Shown: positions 17,640 to 25,888 of the stretch, one piece after another | Layout: each line of letters begins with the position of its first letter | How positions within the stretch are numbered: the stretch's first letter is position 1 | Source of the DNA: Nitrospirota bacterium | GTDB lineage: Bacteria > Nitrospirota > Thermodesulfovibrionia > Thermodesulfovibrionales > Dissulfurispiraceae | NCBI GenBank assembly: GCA_004321915.1 | Contig: SCQE01000053.1 | Span: 1-50,832 of the forward strand | DNA: 50,832 bases | Reading direction: 5' to 3' | The notes under the pieces: model-generated | What the model was told of the DNA's origin: nothing | Databases searched by the model: none | Seen by the model: only the letters and a program-made list of their open reading frames with translations | Position numbers and translations under genes: made by a program

Positions 17640-18332
17640 ATGCCGAAAGCGATCAAAAAACGTATATCGAAAAAAGAAACAGGCGGCGAAGATATAAGCG
17701 GGACCGTTACGGGCCTGAGGGAGAGGATAAAGGAGCGTCAAAAAACGCTGATATACGCAACCGTTGCGGCCATGACCGTTATAATCTCTGCCGTGACCTT
17801 TTTTGTTTACACCGGCGCGAACGCAACCAAGGCCTCCGAACTCGAAGCCGAAGGGCTTAAAACGCTTTACAGCCTTTCCCGCGGGGCCGAAGTCCCTGTC
17901 GACCAATACAGAAGGGCTCTCGATTTTTTCAAGAAATCTTATGACGCGAAGAAAAGCAACTCCGCGCTCCTTCACATGGCAAACTGCAATTATGCGCTCG
18001 GCAATTATGACGCTGCCATAAAAAACCTTTTGGAACTCAACGGCAGCGCCTCTGACACAGGAATGCTCTCGCTGTCCTACTACAAACTCGCTTCGGCTTA
18101 CGCCAAAAAAGGCGATACCGAAAATGCGTTAAAATCATACGGCAATCTTACGAGCATTAAAGGCGCGGGGCTTCAGGAACTGGCGCTGATCGAAAGCGCA
18201 AAACTACTCGAAGCGGCAGGCAAAACCGAAGAAGCACAGAAGAAGTACAAAGAATTGGCGGAAAAATTCCCGAAGTCCCTTGCTCAGGACAACGTAAGCG
18301 AAACAAACAAAGTTAAGGAAGAAAAGCGGTAA
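17640..18332 (+). CDS. Membrane-anchored TPR protein (YfgM-like)
   Basis: Protein of 230 residues: a basic cytoplasmic N-terminus (about 35 residues), one transmembrane helix (about 37-59, LIYATVAAMTVIISAVTFFVY), then tetratricopeptide repeats with typical A..K..Y...A...L spacing up to about residue 215, presumably periplasmic. The topology matches YfgM/ancillary translocon-type TPR proteins, but nothing specific fixes the function. AGGGGG just after the upstream TAG serves as Shine-Dalgarno, so it is coupled to the PHP gene. Its TAA directly abuts the stop of the convergent transglycosylase gene. Confidence 0.75.
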   Translation: MPKAIKKRISKKETGGEDISGTVTGLRERIKERQKTLIYATVAAMTVIISAVTFFVYTGANATKASELEAEGLKTLYSLSRGAEVPVDQYRRALDFFKKSYDAKKSNSALLHMANCNYALGNYDAAIKNLLELNGSASDTGMLSLSYYKLASAYAKKGDTENALKSYGNLTSIKGAGLQELALIESAKLLEAAGKTEEAQKKYKELAEKFPKSLAQDNVSETNKVKEEKR

Positions 18333-19811
18333 CTACGCGTCGGGGATGTTTTTGGTTTTGTCTTTGACGATAAGACTTTTTCTATCGCCCTTTTTGGCTT
18401 TCACCGTTTTTTGAGACCCGGCCCTTTTGGACTTTACGACTTTCTGAGCGCCCCTCTTTTTTGATTTCGCGATTTTCTTAGTGCCCTTCTTGGCAGAGAC
18501 CCTGTCATCGAGGTCCGCAACATATTTCCCGTGAGGCGGAATATTCAAAACCTGCCCTGCCTTGACCTGAGAAGCGCTGCCCAGAGAATTCATGGCGAGA
18601 ATAACGTTTGACGGCACCCCTGTCTTTTTCGCGATGCCTTTAACTGTTTCGCCTTTTTTTACGGTATACGCGGTCATGCTTACGCGCTCGGTCTCGGGTA
18701 TCCGGGCGAGGTTGGAAAGAAACGCTTCGCGCGAGCCTGCAGGGACCTTTACGGTATATTGAGACACGTTAATAGGCGTACACCAGCGCCTAAGCTCAGG
18801 GTTAAGCTCCCGTATCACCGCGACCGTAGTACCTGCGCATTTCGCTATAACGTCTATATCGACAGGCGATTCCAGAGCGACTTCATCGTAAGCGAGCGGC
18901 TTATGATATTCGAGGTTCTGAAAACCGTAATTCTCGGGAGTGTTCGCAATCATGGTAGCGGCTATGTATCTTGGGACATATTCCTTGGTTTCGGCCCTTA
19001 TCTGCTTTGTATGCAAAAGCCCCCAGTAGTCTTCGGCGCCTGACCTTTTCATTGCCTTGGATATTCTTCCCTCTCCGGCATTGTAAGCCGCAAGCGCAAG
19101 CTTCCATGAACCGAACATCTGATAGAGGTCTTTCAGGTAACTGGCCGCCGCGCCGGTCGATTTCACGGGGTCCTTCCGTTCGTCCCTCCACCAGTCGATA
19201 ACAAGACCGTATCTTTTGCCTGTGGCAGAAATAAACTGCCAAGGCCCCACCGCCCTTGCCCGGGAATACGCGTTAGGATTGAATCCGCTCTCCACTATCG
19301 GCAGAAAGACAAGCTCCTCCGGCATTTCTTTTTCCTTCAGCACATCCTTCATTATGTCTATATATTTCGAAGACCTTTCGAGCCAGATGGAAAAACGTTC
19401 TTTTATCCTGTTTGCAAAAAGCGATATGTTTTTATCTATAGCTTTGGTAGCGGTCGCATTCGACTGGTAAGTTATTCCGAGCGGAGACATCGAATTATTA
19501 TCTTTTAAAGAAAACTGCCGGGGATCTTGAACAGTTGGATTTGGGGCCTGAAGCTTCTGTTCAACTGTCGGAGGGGACTGGGACAACTCCGGTTTTTTCT
19601 GCTCCGCAGAAGTAGTTACAGGCTCTGCCTGCTGCGCATTGTCAACCACAGGCGAATACGCGTTGTATTCAGGCTTGGCCGGAGTCGGGTGTTCTTCGTT
19701 AGCAGCCGCATGTTGCTTATCAACAACAGAAGCGCTTACAGGATTGCATACCGAGAGTACGACCCCTAAGAATGCGAAGACACCAAAGGCAAAAACTTTT
19801 GAGTGCCGCAT
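18333..19811 (-). CDS. LysM lytic murein transglycosylase (MltD-like) with basic tail
   Basis: Periplasmic peptidoglycan lyase of 492 residues. In order: signal peptide (residues 1 to about 27), a Pro/Gln-rich linker (about 30-105), an SLT catalytic domain (about 140-270) with the catalytic glutamate in LPIVESGFNPNAYS and AVGPWQFISATGKRYGL, a MltD-type middle region, one clear LysM repeat (TAYTVKKGETVKGIAKKTGV), and a lysine-rich C-terminal tail of about 60 residues. The start ATG at 19811 gives the best signal peptide. It has no good Shine-Dalgarno, and a TAAAAT box lies ten bases upstream. Confidence 0.88.
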   Translation of the reverse strand: MRHSKVFAFGVFAFLGVVLSVCNPVSASVVDKQHAAANEEHPTPAKPEYNAYSPVVDNAQQAEPVTTSAEQKKPELSQSPPTVEQKLQAPNPTVQDPRQFSLKDNNSMSPLGITYQSNATATKAIDKNISLFANRIKERFSIWLERSSKYIDIMKDVLKEKEMPEELVFLPIVESGFNPNAYSRARAVGPWQFISATGKRYGLVIDWWRDERKDPVKSTGAAASYLKDLYQMFGSWKLALAAYNAGEGRISKAMKRSGAEDYWGLLHTKQIRAETKEYVPRYIAATMIANTPENYGFQNLEYHKPLAYDEVALESPVDIDVIAKCAGTTVAVIRELNPELRRWCTPINVSQYTVKVPAGSREAFLSNLARIPETERVSMTAYTVKKGETVKGIAKKTGVPSNVILAMNSLGSASQVKAGQVLNIPPHGKYVADLDDRVSAKKGTKKIAKSKKRGAQKVVKSKRAGSQKTVKAKKGDRKSLIVKDKTKNIPDA

Positions 19812-19864
19812 AACGGTTGTTATTTTACCCCATTCGAAACAAAAAAAGCCATAAAAATACAATG

Positions 19865-20035
19865 CTATTTCTTTCCGAACTTCACAACGGGGATTTTCAG
19901 GCGGGTATCCGCAGCATCGACCGCAGGCAGCAAAACCGGCGTCTGGTCCCTGTTAAGCTCGATAGAGGCCTTCTCATTATAATTCGGCGCCGCCTTTTTC
20001 TTGCTTGCGTTCGCTATAATAGAAAAATTAAAACT
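19865..20035 (-). pseudogene. Possible gene remnant: 56-codon frame with no start codon
   Basis: On the minus strand, between an in-frame TGA and the TAG at 19867-19865, there is an open frame encoding a protein-like sequence (…YNEKASIELNRDQTPVLLP…VVKFGKK) with no ATG, GTG or TTG. It lies in the 240-base interval between the transglycosylase and aldehyde dehydrogenase genes and overlaps the predicted -10 of the latter (TATAAT, 20015-20020). It may be the decayed 3' end of a lost gene or chance coding. Confidence 0.25.
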
Positions 20036-20051
20036 TCAAAGAGGTATCCGG

Positions 20052-21476
20052 ATGAAAGAGATAAAAAGTCTTCTTGTCGGCGGCAGATGGGTCGAGACAA
20101 AAAAGCTGATAAAAGTGACCGACCCTTTCGGGGGCAAAACGATCGCATCGGTTTACGCTGCGGGTGCGGAAGAAACAGAAGCCGCACTCTCGTCGGCGGA
20201 CAATAGCGCGGGAGACTTTGCCTCGATGCCCGCACATGCCAGAGCAAAAATATTGACCGCGACCGCAGAGAGCATCTCGTCGCAAAAAGATGAATTCGCA
20301 AAGACCATAACGCTCGAAACCGGGAAACCGATAAAAGAATCCCGTGTCGAAGCGGACAGGGCCGCCCTTACATTCAGGATTGCGGCTGAGGAAGCGGTCA
20401 GAATAGGCGGAGAGTTTATGCCCCTCGACAGAAGCGCGCTGACAGAGAAAAGATGGGGGATCACGCGCCGCTTTCCGTGCGGGACCGTATTGGGGATAAC
20501 ACCTTTTAACTTCCCATTAAACCTCGTAGCCCATAAGGTCGCTCCGGCGATTGCGGCGGGCAATCCGATAATCATCAAGCCTGCCACAAAAACCCCCCTC
20601 ACCGCATTGCTGCTCGGCAGGGCGATAATAGAAGCCGGGTTGCCCGAAGGGTGCCTGAGCGTGCTGCCCTGCGATTCAAAGCTCGCAGAGAAGCTTGTTG
20701 TCGACGGACGGATTAAAGTGGTCAGCTTCACAGGCAGCGCGCATGTCGGCTGGCACCTCAAAAGCAAAGTGCCTTATAAAAAAGTTTTGCTTGAACTCGG
20801 CGGAAACGCCGGAGTTTATGTCGATGAAGACGCGGACATCGAGTATGCCGTTAAACGCTGTGTCGCAGGCTCTTTTTCGTTTGCAGGACAGGTCTGTATT
20901 TCGGTCCAGAGGATATTCCTTCACCAGAAAATCTATCACGACTTTCTCAAGCTTTTCATTTCCTTCACAAAAAAACTTAAAGCAGGCGATCCGATGAATG
21001 AAGACACGGACATCGGTCCCGTAATAGACCTCGAAAACAAAAAACGCATAGACGTATGGCTTGCCGAGGCAAAGGATAAAGGCGCCAAGATAGTTGCAGG
21101 CGGCGAATCCAACGGCACGCTCTACCCGCCCACCGTCCTTGTAAATGTGCGGCCGTCTATGAAAATATGCTGCATGGAGGCCTTCGCTCCGGTCGTTACC
21201 GTCTCTATGGTGGACAGTTTCGAAGATGGGCTTGAGGCCATCAATGATTCCATTTACGGCCTTCAGGCCGGGGTTTTTACTAAAGACATAAAAAAGGCGT
21301 TCAACGCCTTTGAGCGCATAGAGGCAGGGGGGGTTTTGATAAACGATGTGCCCTCCTTCCGCGCAGACCATATGCCTTACGGAGGCGTAAAGCAGTCCGG
21401 TTTTGGCCGCGAGGGCGTGCGGTACGCTATCGAGGAGATGACAGAGCTAAAGCTAATGGTGTTAAACCTGACATGA
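20052..21476 (+). CDS. NAD(P)-dependent aldehyde dehydrogenase
   Basis: ALDH-superfamily enzyme of 474 residues that oxidises an aldehyde to a carboxylate. The general-base glutamate is in LLELGGNAGV, and the catalytic cysteine is in SFAGQVCISVQRIF (about residue 280). GSAHVGWHL is the cofactor loop. The segment EDADIEYAVKRC resembles lactaldehyde/succinate-semialdehyde/non-phosphorylating GAPDH-like members, but substrate is undetermined. The frame opens earlier, at 20001. I chose ATG 20052 because AGAGGT lies about seven bases upstream. It heads a four-gene plus-strand run with the GroES-like gene 20 bases on. Confidence 0.88.
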   Translation: MKEIKSLLVGGRWVETKKLIKVTDPFGGKTIASVYAAGAEETEAALSSADNSAGDFASMPAHARAKILTATAESISSQKDEFAKTITLETGKPIKESRVEADRAALTFRIAAEEAVRIGGEFMPLDRSALTEKRWGITRRFPCGTVLGITPFNFPLNLVAHKVAPAIAAGNPIIIKPATKTPLTALLLGRAIIEAGLPEGCLSVLPCDSKLAEKLVVDGRIKVVSFTGSAHVGWHLKSKVPYKKVLLELGGNAGVYVDEDADIEYAVKRCVAGSFSFAGQVCISVQRIFLHQKIYHDFLKLFISFTKKLKAGDPMNEDTDIGPVIDLENKKRIDVWLAEAKDKGAKIVAGGESNGTLYPPTVLVNVRPSMKICCMEAFAPVVTVSMVDSFEDGLEAINDSIYGLQAGVFTKDIKKAFNAFERIEAGGVLINDVPSFRADHMPYGGVKQSGFGREGVRYAIEEMTELKLMVLNLT

Positions 21477-21496
21477 ATGTTTTAAAATAAAAACTT

Positions 21497-21880
21497 ATGA
21501 AGGCAAAGAAAAATTTAATCATAGTCGGCGACAGGGTTTTGATAGACCTCGACGAGCGGATGGAAAAGACAAATGCCGGCCTTTATCTTCCGCCGACAGT
21601 CAGGGAAAAGGAAAAGGTGCAGGGAGGATACATCGTTAAGGTCGGCCCCGGATATCCTATGCCCGATGCAGGAACAGCGGACGAGCCGTGGACTGCCTCA
21701 AAGAAACGCGAAATAAAATACATACCTTTACAGGCTGCCGAAGGCGATTACGCCATATTCCTCCGCGAGTCGGCCATCGAAATAGAATTTGAAAGCAAGA
21801 AATACCTGATAGTCCCCCAATCCGCAATACTCGCGCTTGTACGCACTGAATTCACCGAAGAACAGGAAAGGCTTTCATGA
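21497..21880 (+). CDS. GroES-like (Cpn10-family) protein with insertion
   Basis: Protein of 127 residues with a Cpn10-like beta-barrel: N-terminal VGDRVLIDLDERMEKTNAGLYLPP, then GGYIVKVGPG, and a C-terminal KKYLIVPQSAILAL. It is about 30 residues longer than GroES owing to an insert around residues 58-85 (MPDAGTADEPWTASKKRE). No groEL is adjacent, so it is probably not the main co-chaperonin. No Shine-Dalgarno is seen; a TAAAAT box lies eight bases before the ATG. Its stop overlaps the rmuC start by four bases (ATGA), so the two proteins are made together. Confidence 0.8.
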   Translation: MKAKKNLIIVGDRVLIDLDERMEKTNAGLYLPPTVREKEKVQGGYIVKVGPGYPMPDAGTADEPWTASKKREIKYIPLQAAEGDYAIFLRESAIEIEFESKKYLIVPQSAILALVRTEFTEEQERLS

Positions 21881-23193
21881 CAGAACTCTTCTATGCCGTA
21901 GTTGCTCTGGCCGTCGGCGGACTGTTTTCATGGTTTGTCTCAAAGAGCAGGGCAAGCGCGGCCGAAGCCAGGGTGGAAGAACTCAGACAGCAACTATTAT
22001 CAAAAGAAAATGAACTGGGCCTCCTTCGCTCCGAGCTTTTATCCGAAAAACAACAAAGAGTGCGGCTCGAAGAAACAAAAAACAATCTTGAAAAAGATCT
22101 GAAGCAGCTCGAAGCCATGGAAAAAAATATGGGCGAGACCTTTAAGGCCCTCTCTCACGACGCCTTGACAAAGAACTCGGACGAGTTCAGAAAATACGCC
22201 GAAGACTATATGCGTTTGGCGGAAGAAAAACTTAAGTCCCAGACCTCCGAAGGCAAAAAAGAGCTTGAAGGCAAAAAAGAGCTTATAGATAAAAATATCG
22301 AGGCGATCGGAAAGACGCTTTCGGATGTGCAGAAGAGGATCGAGGAGGTCGGCAAGACGAGCGGCGAAAAGTTCTCCGAAATATCGACCCTGATAAAAAA
22401 GCATGAGGACATCACCTTCAAGCTCAAAGACACTACAGAGCATCTAAGCCGTGCTCTGGCCAGCTCAAAAAAACGCGGCGAATGGGGCGAGCGCATGGCC
22501 GAGGACATTATCCGCCTCGCGGGCATGATCGAAGGCATCAACTATATCAAACAAAAAACATTGGAAAGCTCTTCGGGCAGGCCCGACTATACCTTTTTGC
22601 TGCCGAACAGGCTGAAAATAAACATGGACGTGAAATTCCCCCTCGACAACTACATGCATTACCTGAACGCGCAATCCGACCATGACAGAAAGCATTACAA
22701 GGATGAGCTTCTCAAGAACACTAGGATCATGATAAAGCAGGTCACAACCCGCGATTACATAAATCCGGGCGACAACACTGTGGATTATGTAATAATCTTT
22801 ATCCCGAACGAACAGGTTTACGGATTTATCAATGAAGCCGACCCCTCGCTGATGGATGAATCGCTCAGGCAGAAGGTCATACTCTGTTCGCCGTTTACCC
22901 TATATGCGGTCCTTGCGGTCGTTCGCCAATCGATAGAAAACTTCAACCTCGAACGCACGGCATCCGAGATATTGCTGCTTCTTTCGGAATTCTCGAAGCA
23001 ATGGGGCGCTTACAAAGACAAGTTCAGGGCCATGGGCGAAAGGCTCGATGCCGCAAAAAAAGAATACGATGCAATAATCACTACAAGAAGCAATATGCTC
23101 GAAAGGCCGCTTAAAAAAATAGAGGAATTGAGAAAACAGAAAGCGATAACGTTCGACTCGGAAATAAAATTCGACGATGCTTCACTACTGTAA
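21877..23193 (+). CDS. rmuC: DNA recombination protein RmuC family
   Basis: Protein of 438 residues: an N-terminal membrane helix (about 4-20), a long coiled coil (about 25-190), and a restriction-endonuclease-like domain with RGEWGERMAEDIIRLAGM, then GRPDYTFLLPN and NMDVKFPLDNY, matching RmuC core motifs (D…D-x-K type). RmuC proteins limit inversions at short inverted repeats in E. coli; the nuclease activity is inferred from fold. Start ATG is coupled to the GroES-like gene (ATGA). The LOG gene follows 12 bases later. Confidence 0.92.
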   Translation: MTELFYAVVALAVGGLFSWFVSKSRASAAEARVEELRQQLLSKENELGLLRSELLSEKQQRVRLEETKNNLEKDLKQLEAMEKNMGETFKALSHDALTKNSDEFRKYAEDYMRLAEEKLKSQTSEGKKELEGKKELIDKNIEAIGKTLSDVQKRIEEVGKTSGEKFSEISTLIKKHEDITFKLKDTTEHLSRALASSKKRGEWGERMAEDIIRLAGMIEGINYIKQKTLESSSGRPDYTFLLPNRLKINMDVKFPLDNYMHYLNAQSDHDRKHYKDELLKNTRIMIKQVTTRDYINPGDNTVDYVIIFIPNEQVYGFINEADPSLMDESLRQKVILCSPFTLYAVLAVVRQSIENFNLERTASEILLLLSEFSKQWGAYKDKFRAMGERLDAAKKEYDAIITTRSNMLERPLKKIEELRKQKAITFDSEIKFDDASLL

Positions 23194-23205
23194 TTGGGAG
23201 GATAG

Positions 23206-23895
23206 ATGATCGAAGATTTAAGGAAGTCAGAAACATGGAGGGTGTTCAGGATCCAGTCCGAACTCGTTGAAGGGTTCGAAACTCTTTACGACCTCGGCCC
23301 TGCAGTGACCGTTTTCGGGGGGTCGCGCATGACCGAAGATTCGTTTTATTACCATCAGGCGGTGCGCGTAGGCAAGATGCTTGCGGATGCCGGTTTTTCG
23401 GTGATTACGGGCGGGGGCCCCGGAATCATGGAGGCCGCTAATAAAGGCGCCAAGATCGGCAAGGGCAAATCAGTGGGACTGAACATACAACTTCCTCACG
23501 AGCAGCAGCAGAATGCGTATCAGGACCTGAGTGTGAATTTCAGGTACTTCTTCGTCAGAAAGCTGATGTTCATAAAATATGCTCTCGCGTACATAATTTT
23601 CCCGGGCGGCTTCGGCACCATGGATGAAATGTTCGAGGCGCTGACGCTCGTCCAGACAGGCAAGATCAGAGACGCCTTTCCGATAATACTCTTCGGCAGC
23701 GACTACTGGAAAGGGCTTGTTGACTGGATGAAATGCACGCTTGTGGCCGAAGGCTCGATCAGCGAAAAGGATTTTTCCCTGTTCCACGTTGTTGACGACG
23801 CCTCGGAGGTATGCGAACTGCTGAAAGAACACATGAAGGCCATCGGCATAGAACAGCCTTCAGGCGACTGCAGCAAGCACAACAACAAACATTAA
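23206..23895 (+). CDS. LOG-family protein (lysine-decarboxylase-like Rossmann fold)
   Basis: Protein of 229 residues with the LOG signature PGGFGTMDEMFEALTLVQTGKI (about residues 132-153) and ITGGGPGIMEAANKGA near residue 65. Plant and bacterial LOG proteins are nucleoside 5'-monophosphate phosphoribohydrolases that release a base; whether this one has that or another role cannot be told. GGGAGG lies seven bases before the ATG. It is last in the aldehyde dehydrogenase/GroES-like/RmuC run, and converges on the cNMP gene with about 100 bases between. Only a weak hairpin (GCCGTGACGGC then T5, 23953-23968) could act as terminator. Confidence 0.88.
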   Translation: MIEDLRKSETWRVFRIQSELVEGFETLYDLGPAVTVFGGSRMTEDSFYYHQAVRVGKMLADAGFSVITGGGPGIMEAANKGAKIGKGKSVGLNIQLPHEQQQNAYQDLSVNFRYFFVRKLMFIKYALAYIIFPGGFGTMDEMFEALTLVQTGKIRDAFPIILFGSDYWKGLVDWMKCTLVAEGSISEKDFSLFHVVDDASEVCELLKEHMKAIGIEQPSGDCSKHNNKH

Positions 23896-23995
23896 CGCCA
23901 ACCCGACCGGACACGGCACAGATGAGCAATTACAGGTTTGCCGCCTGTTAGCGCCGTGACGGCTTTTTCCGCTTGTACATCGCGGTCAGAACGAT

Positions 23996-24412
23996 TCAAC
24001 TCTCTGATTTTAGCCTTAAGAGTTCGGACCTTACATTTATAAGTTCTGCCGTAGTCTTTTTCAATCTTTCGGTAAGCGCCCTCATTATCAACCTGAATTC
24101 GGAAGATGTCTTGTTCCACTCCGAATCAAGAAAATCCTTGTCTAAGACCCCTATTTGGACATCTCCGGAAGCGACCACAGAGGCAAACCGCTGACGGCCT
24201 TCGTCAATAATATTTGTAGGTTCCGCAAACCTTATTTCTCCAAAAAGATCGTCCTTTCCTAGCGTTGCAACCAGCATGTCCTCACCGTTAATTTTCTTGA
24301 AAACATTAACATTGCCGGACAGAACAATGTAAGTGCTCTCTCCAAAAGTCCCCTCCTTGAATATGGTTTGCCCGTCCTTGAAATTTTCTTTGTTTACAAC
24401 CTTCCCGCGCAT
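23996..24412 (-). CDS. Stand-alone cyclic-nucleotide-binding-domain protein
   Basis: Protein of 138 residues with one CRP-like beta-roll (FKEGTFGESTYIVLSGNVNV, then LGKDDLFGEIRFAEPTN) and a C-terminal helix of about 40 residues (LIMRALTERLKKTTAELINVRSELLRLK) that may dimerise. No DNA-binding domain. It is the second such single-domain protein in the window; sequence similarity to the nuo-operon one is only at fold level. The ATG at 24412 has GGGGGAAG upstream. The promoter region carries a class-II-spaced FNR-like palindrome. Confidence 0.85.
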   Translation of the reverse strand: MRGKVVNKENFKDGQTIFKEGTFGESTYIVLSGNVNVFKKINGEDMLVATLGKDDLFGEIRFAEPTNIIDEGRQRFASVVASGDVQIGVLDKDFLDSEWNKTSSEFRLIMRALTERLKKTTAELINVRSELLRLKSES

Positions 24413-24494
24413 TTTTCTTCCCCCTTTTTTATTTTTTCCTTATTATTCCTCATGCTGTGGTATTCAGATTGAAGTATTTATTTTTCACCTTTAA

Positions 24495-24540
24495 AGTGTA
24501 ACCGCAGACAAGAAATAGTGATATGATCTATATCATATCA
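24495..24540 (-). promoter_or_regulatory. FNR/CRP-type operator and promoter of the cNMP gene
   Basis: A near-perfect 22-base palindrome at 24519-24540 contains the core TGAT-CTAT-ATCA (24524-24535). On the minus strand, TACACT at 24500-24495 is a plausible -10, giving a start near 24488. The palindrome centre (24529.5) then lies at -41.5, the classic class II activator position. The leader would be about 75 bases. The interval 24541-24707 shows nothing further that I can support. Confidence 0.5.
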
Positions 24541-24707
24541 ATGAAAACGAGAAACTTTGATGCCAAGATATTACATTAACGCTGATGGAAGGAACCGCTC
24601 AGTTCGATGTTATCGTTTTTTGATAGAACCGCCCCTTTTGCTTTTTCTTACAGATTGGTCCAACTTTTACGCAAAATCAGGCGGGCGGAGAAAAAACTAT
24701 TTGACCG

Positions 24708-25718
24708 TTACAGCGTGTTCGTGGTCCTTTTTATCTCTTCGAGCTTGTTCAGCGCCTTTTTTGAGTCTATCGCCTCGGCAGCCATATCTCTCGCCGCAAT
24801 GAGGTCCTCCGTAATGCCCGAAATCACTATCGCAGCTGCCGCGTTCATAAGCACGGTTTCGCGCTTAGCGCCCTGCTCTCCCTGAAGCAAAGACATGGTA
24901 ATCGCGGCATTGGATGCCTTGTCCCCGCCCACAAGCTCTTTCCTGTCTTTTATAGAAAAGCCGAACTCCTCAGGCGTTATGTAGAAAGATTCGACCTTTC
25001 CATGCCTTGTGCGCGACACCCTCGTTGCATTGCAGAGTGTAATCTCGTCAAGCCCGTCCTCTCCATGCACAACCATCGCATCCTCGGCGCCCAGATTCGC
25101 CAGAACAGAAGCGAGCGGCTCTGTAAGCTTGGATGAGAAGACGCCGAGCATCTGGCGCTTTGCGCCTGCAGGATTGGTTATCGGCCCCAAGATATTGAAT
25201 ACGGTTCTGATGCCTATCTCCCGCCGCGGACCGATAGCAAACTTCATGGCAGGATGAAAAAGAGGCGCAAACAGAAAAGCGAAGTTTGTTTCAAAAAGAC
25301 ACTTCTCGACCTTTGAGGGTTCGAGGTCTATTTTAACTCCGAGGGCTTCGAGCACATCCGCGCTGCCCGACTGACTCGATACAGAGCGGTTTCCGTGCTT
25401 TGCGACCGGCACCCCAACAGCTGCAACAACAAGTGCTGTGGTGGTGGATATATTGAAAGTGCCGGACATATCCCCGCCGGTGCCGCATGTATCTATGACG
25501 CCTTGCGGGGCCTTGATCTTGGTGGCTTTGTCCCGCATGATCCTTGCCGCGCCTGTGATCTCCTCGATGGTTTCGCCCTTGATGCGCAGGGCGGTAAGGA
25601 ACGAACCTATCTGCGCGTCGGTAGCCCTGCCCTCCATTATTTCTGTCATTGTCTCGGCCATCTCCGCCTCGGACAGACCGATGTTCTGGATCACTAAGTT
25701 AATAGCCTCTTTTATCAT
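24708..25718 (-). CDS. trpD: Anthranilate phosphoribosyltransferase
   Basis: Second step of tryptophan synthesis, joining anthranilate to PRPP; 336 residues. Motifs: DTCGTGGDMSGTFNISTTTA (PRPP loop), KHGNRSVSSQSGSADVLEALG, NILGPITNPAGA, and HGEDGLDE. The frame begins with a TTG at 25730, but that codon is part of the GGAGG ribosome-binding site; the ATG at 25718 is correctly spaced. No other trp gene is nearby, so the pathway is dispersed. It has its own promoter. Confidence 0.95.
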   Translation of the reverse strand: MIKEAINLVIQNIGLSEAEMAETMTEIMEGRATDAQIGSFLTALRIKGETIEEITGAARIMRDKATKIKAPQGVIDTCGTGGDMSGTFNISTTTALVVAAVGVPVAKHGNRSVSSQSGSADVLEALGVKIDLEPSKVEKCLFETNFAFLFAPLFHPAMKFAIGPRREIGIRTVFNILGPITNPAGAKRQMLGVFSSKLTEPLASVLANLGAEDAMVVHGEDGLDEITLCNATRVSRTRHGKVESFYITPEEFGFSIKDRKELVGGDKASNAAITMSLLQGEQGAKRETVLMNAAAAIVISGITEDLIAARDMAAEAIDSKKALNKLEEIKRTTNTL

Positions 25719-25761
25719 GTTGGCCTCCAACAGAAATAGACAGTATATATTTTATGGATAA

Positions 25762-25790
25762 ATTATATCAGAAGGATTGATTGATGGTAA
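25762..25790 (-). promoter_or_regulatory. Predicted trpD promoter
   Basis: Minus strand TTACCA (25790-25785), 17-base spacer, perfect TATAAT (25767-25762), giving a start about 38 bases before the trpD ATG. No leader peptide rich in Trp codons is seen in the short leader. Confidence 0.5.
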
Positions 25791-25888
25791 AAAGATAAGC
25801 ATTGTAGACTGTTTCGCGCCGTTCACAATGACCGGATACTGAGTTCAGGATAAGAGGACCTATAGGGACTTTTTTGTTCCACCTAATG

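Noticed and set aside
23892-24119. 75-codon minus-strand frame overlapping the cNMP gene
   Set aside because: Out-of-frame shadow of the cNMP-domain gene with no ribosome-binding site.
24557-24885. Plus-strand frames upstream of and over the end of trpD
   Set aside because: No ribosome-binding site, no domain, and largely opposite trpD.
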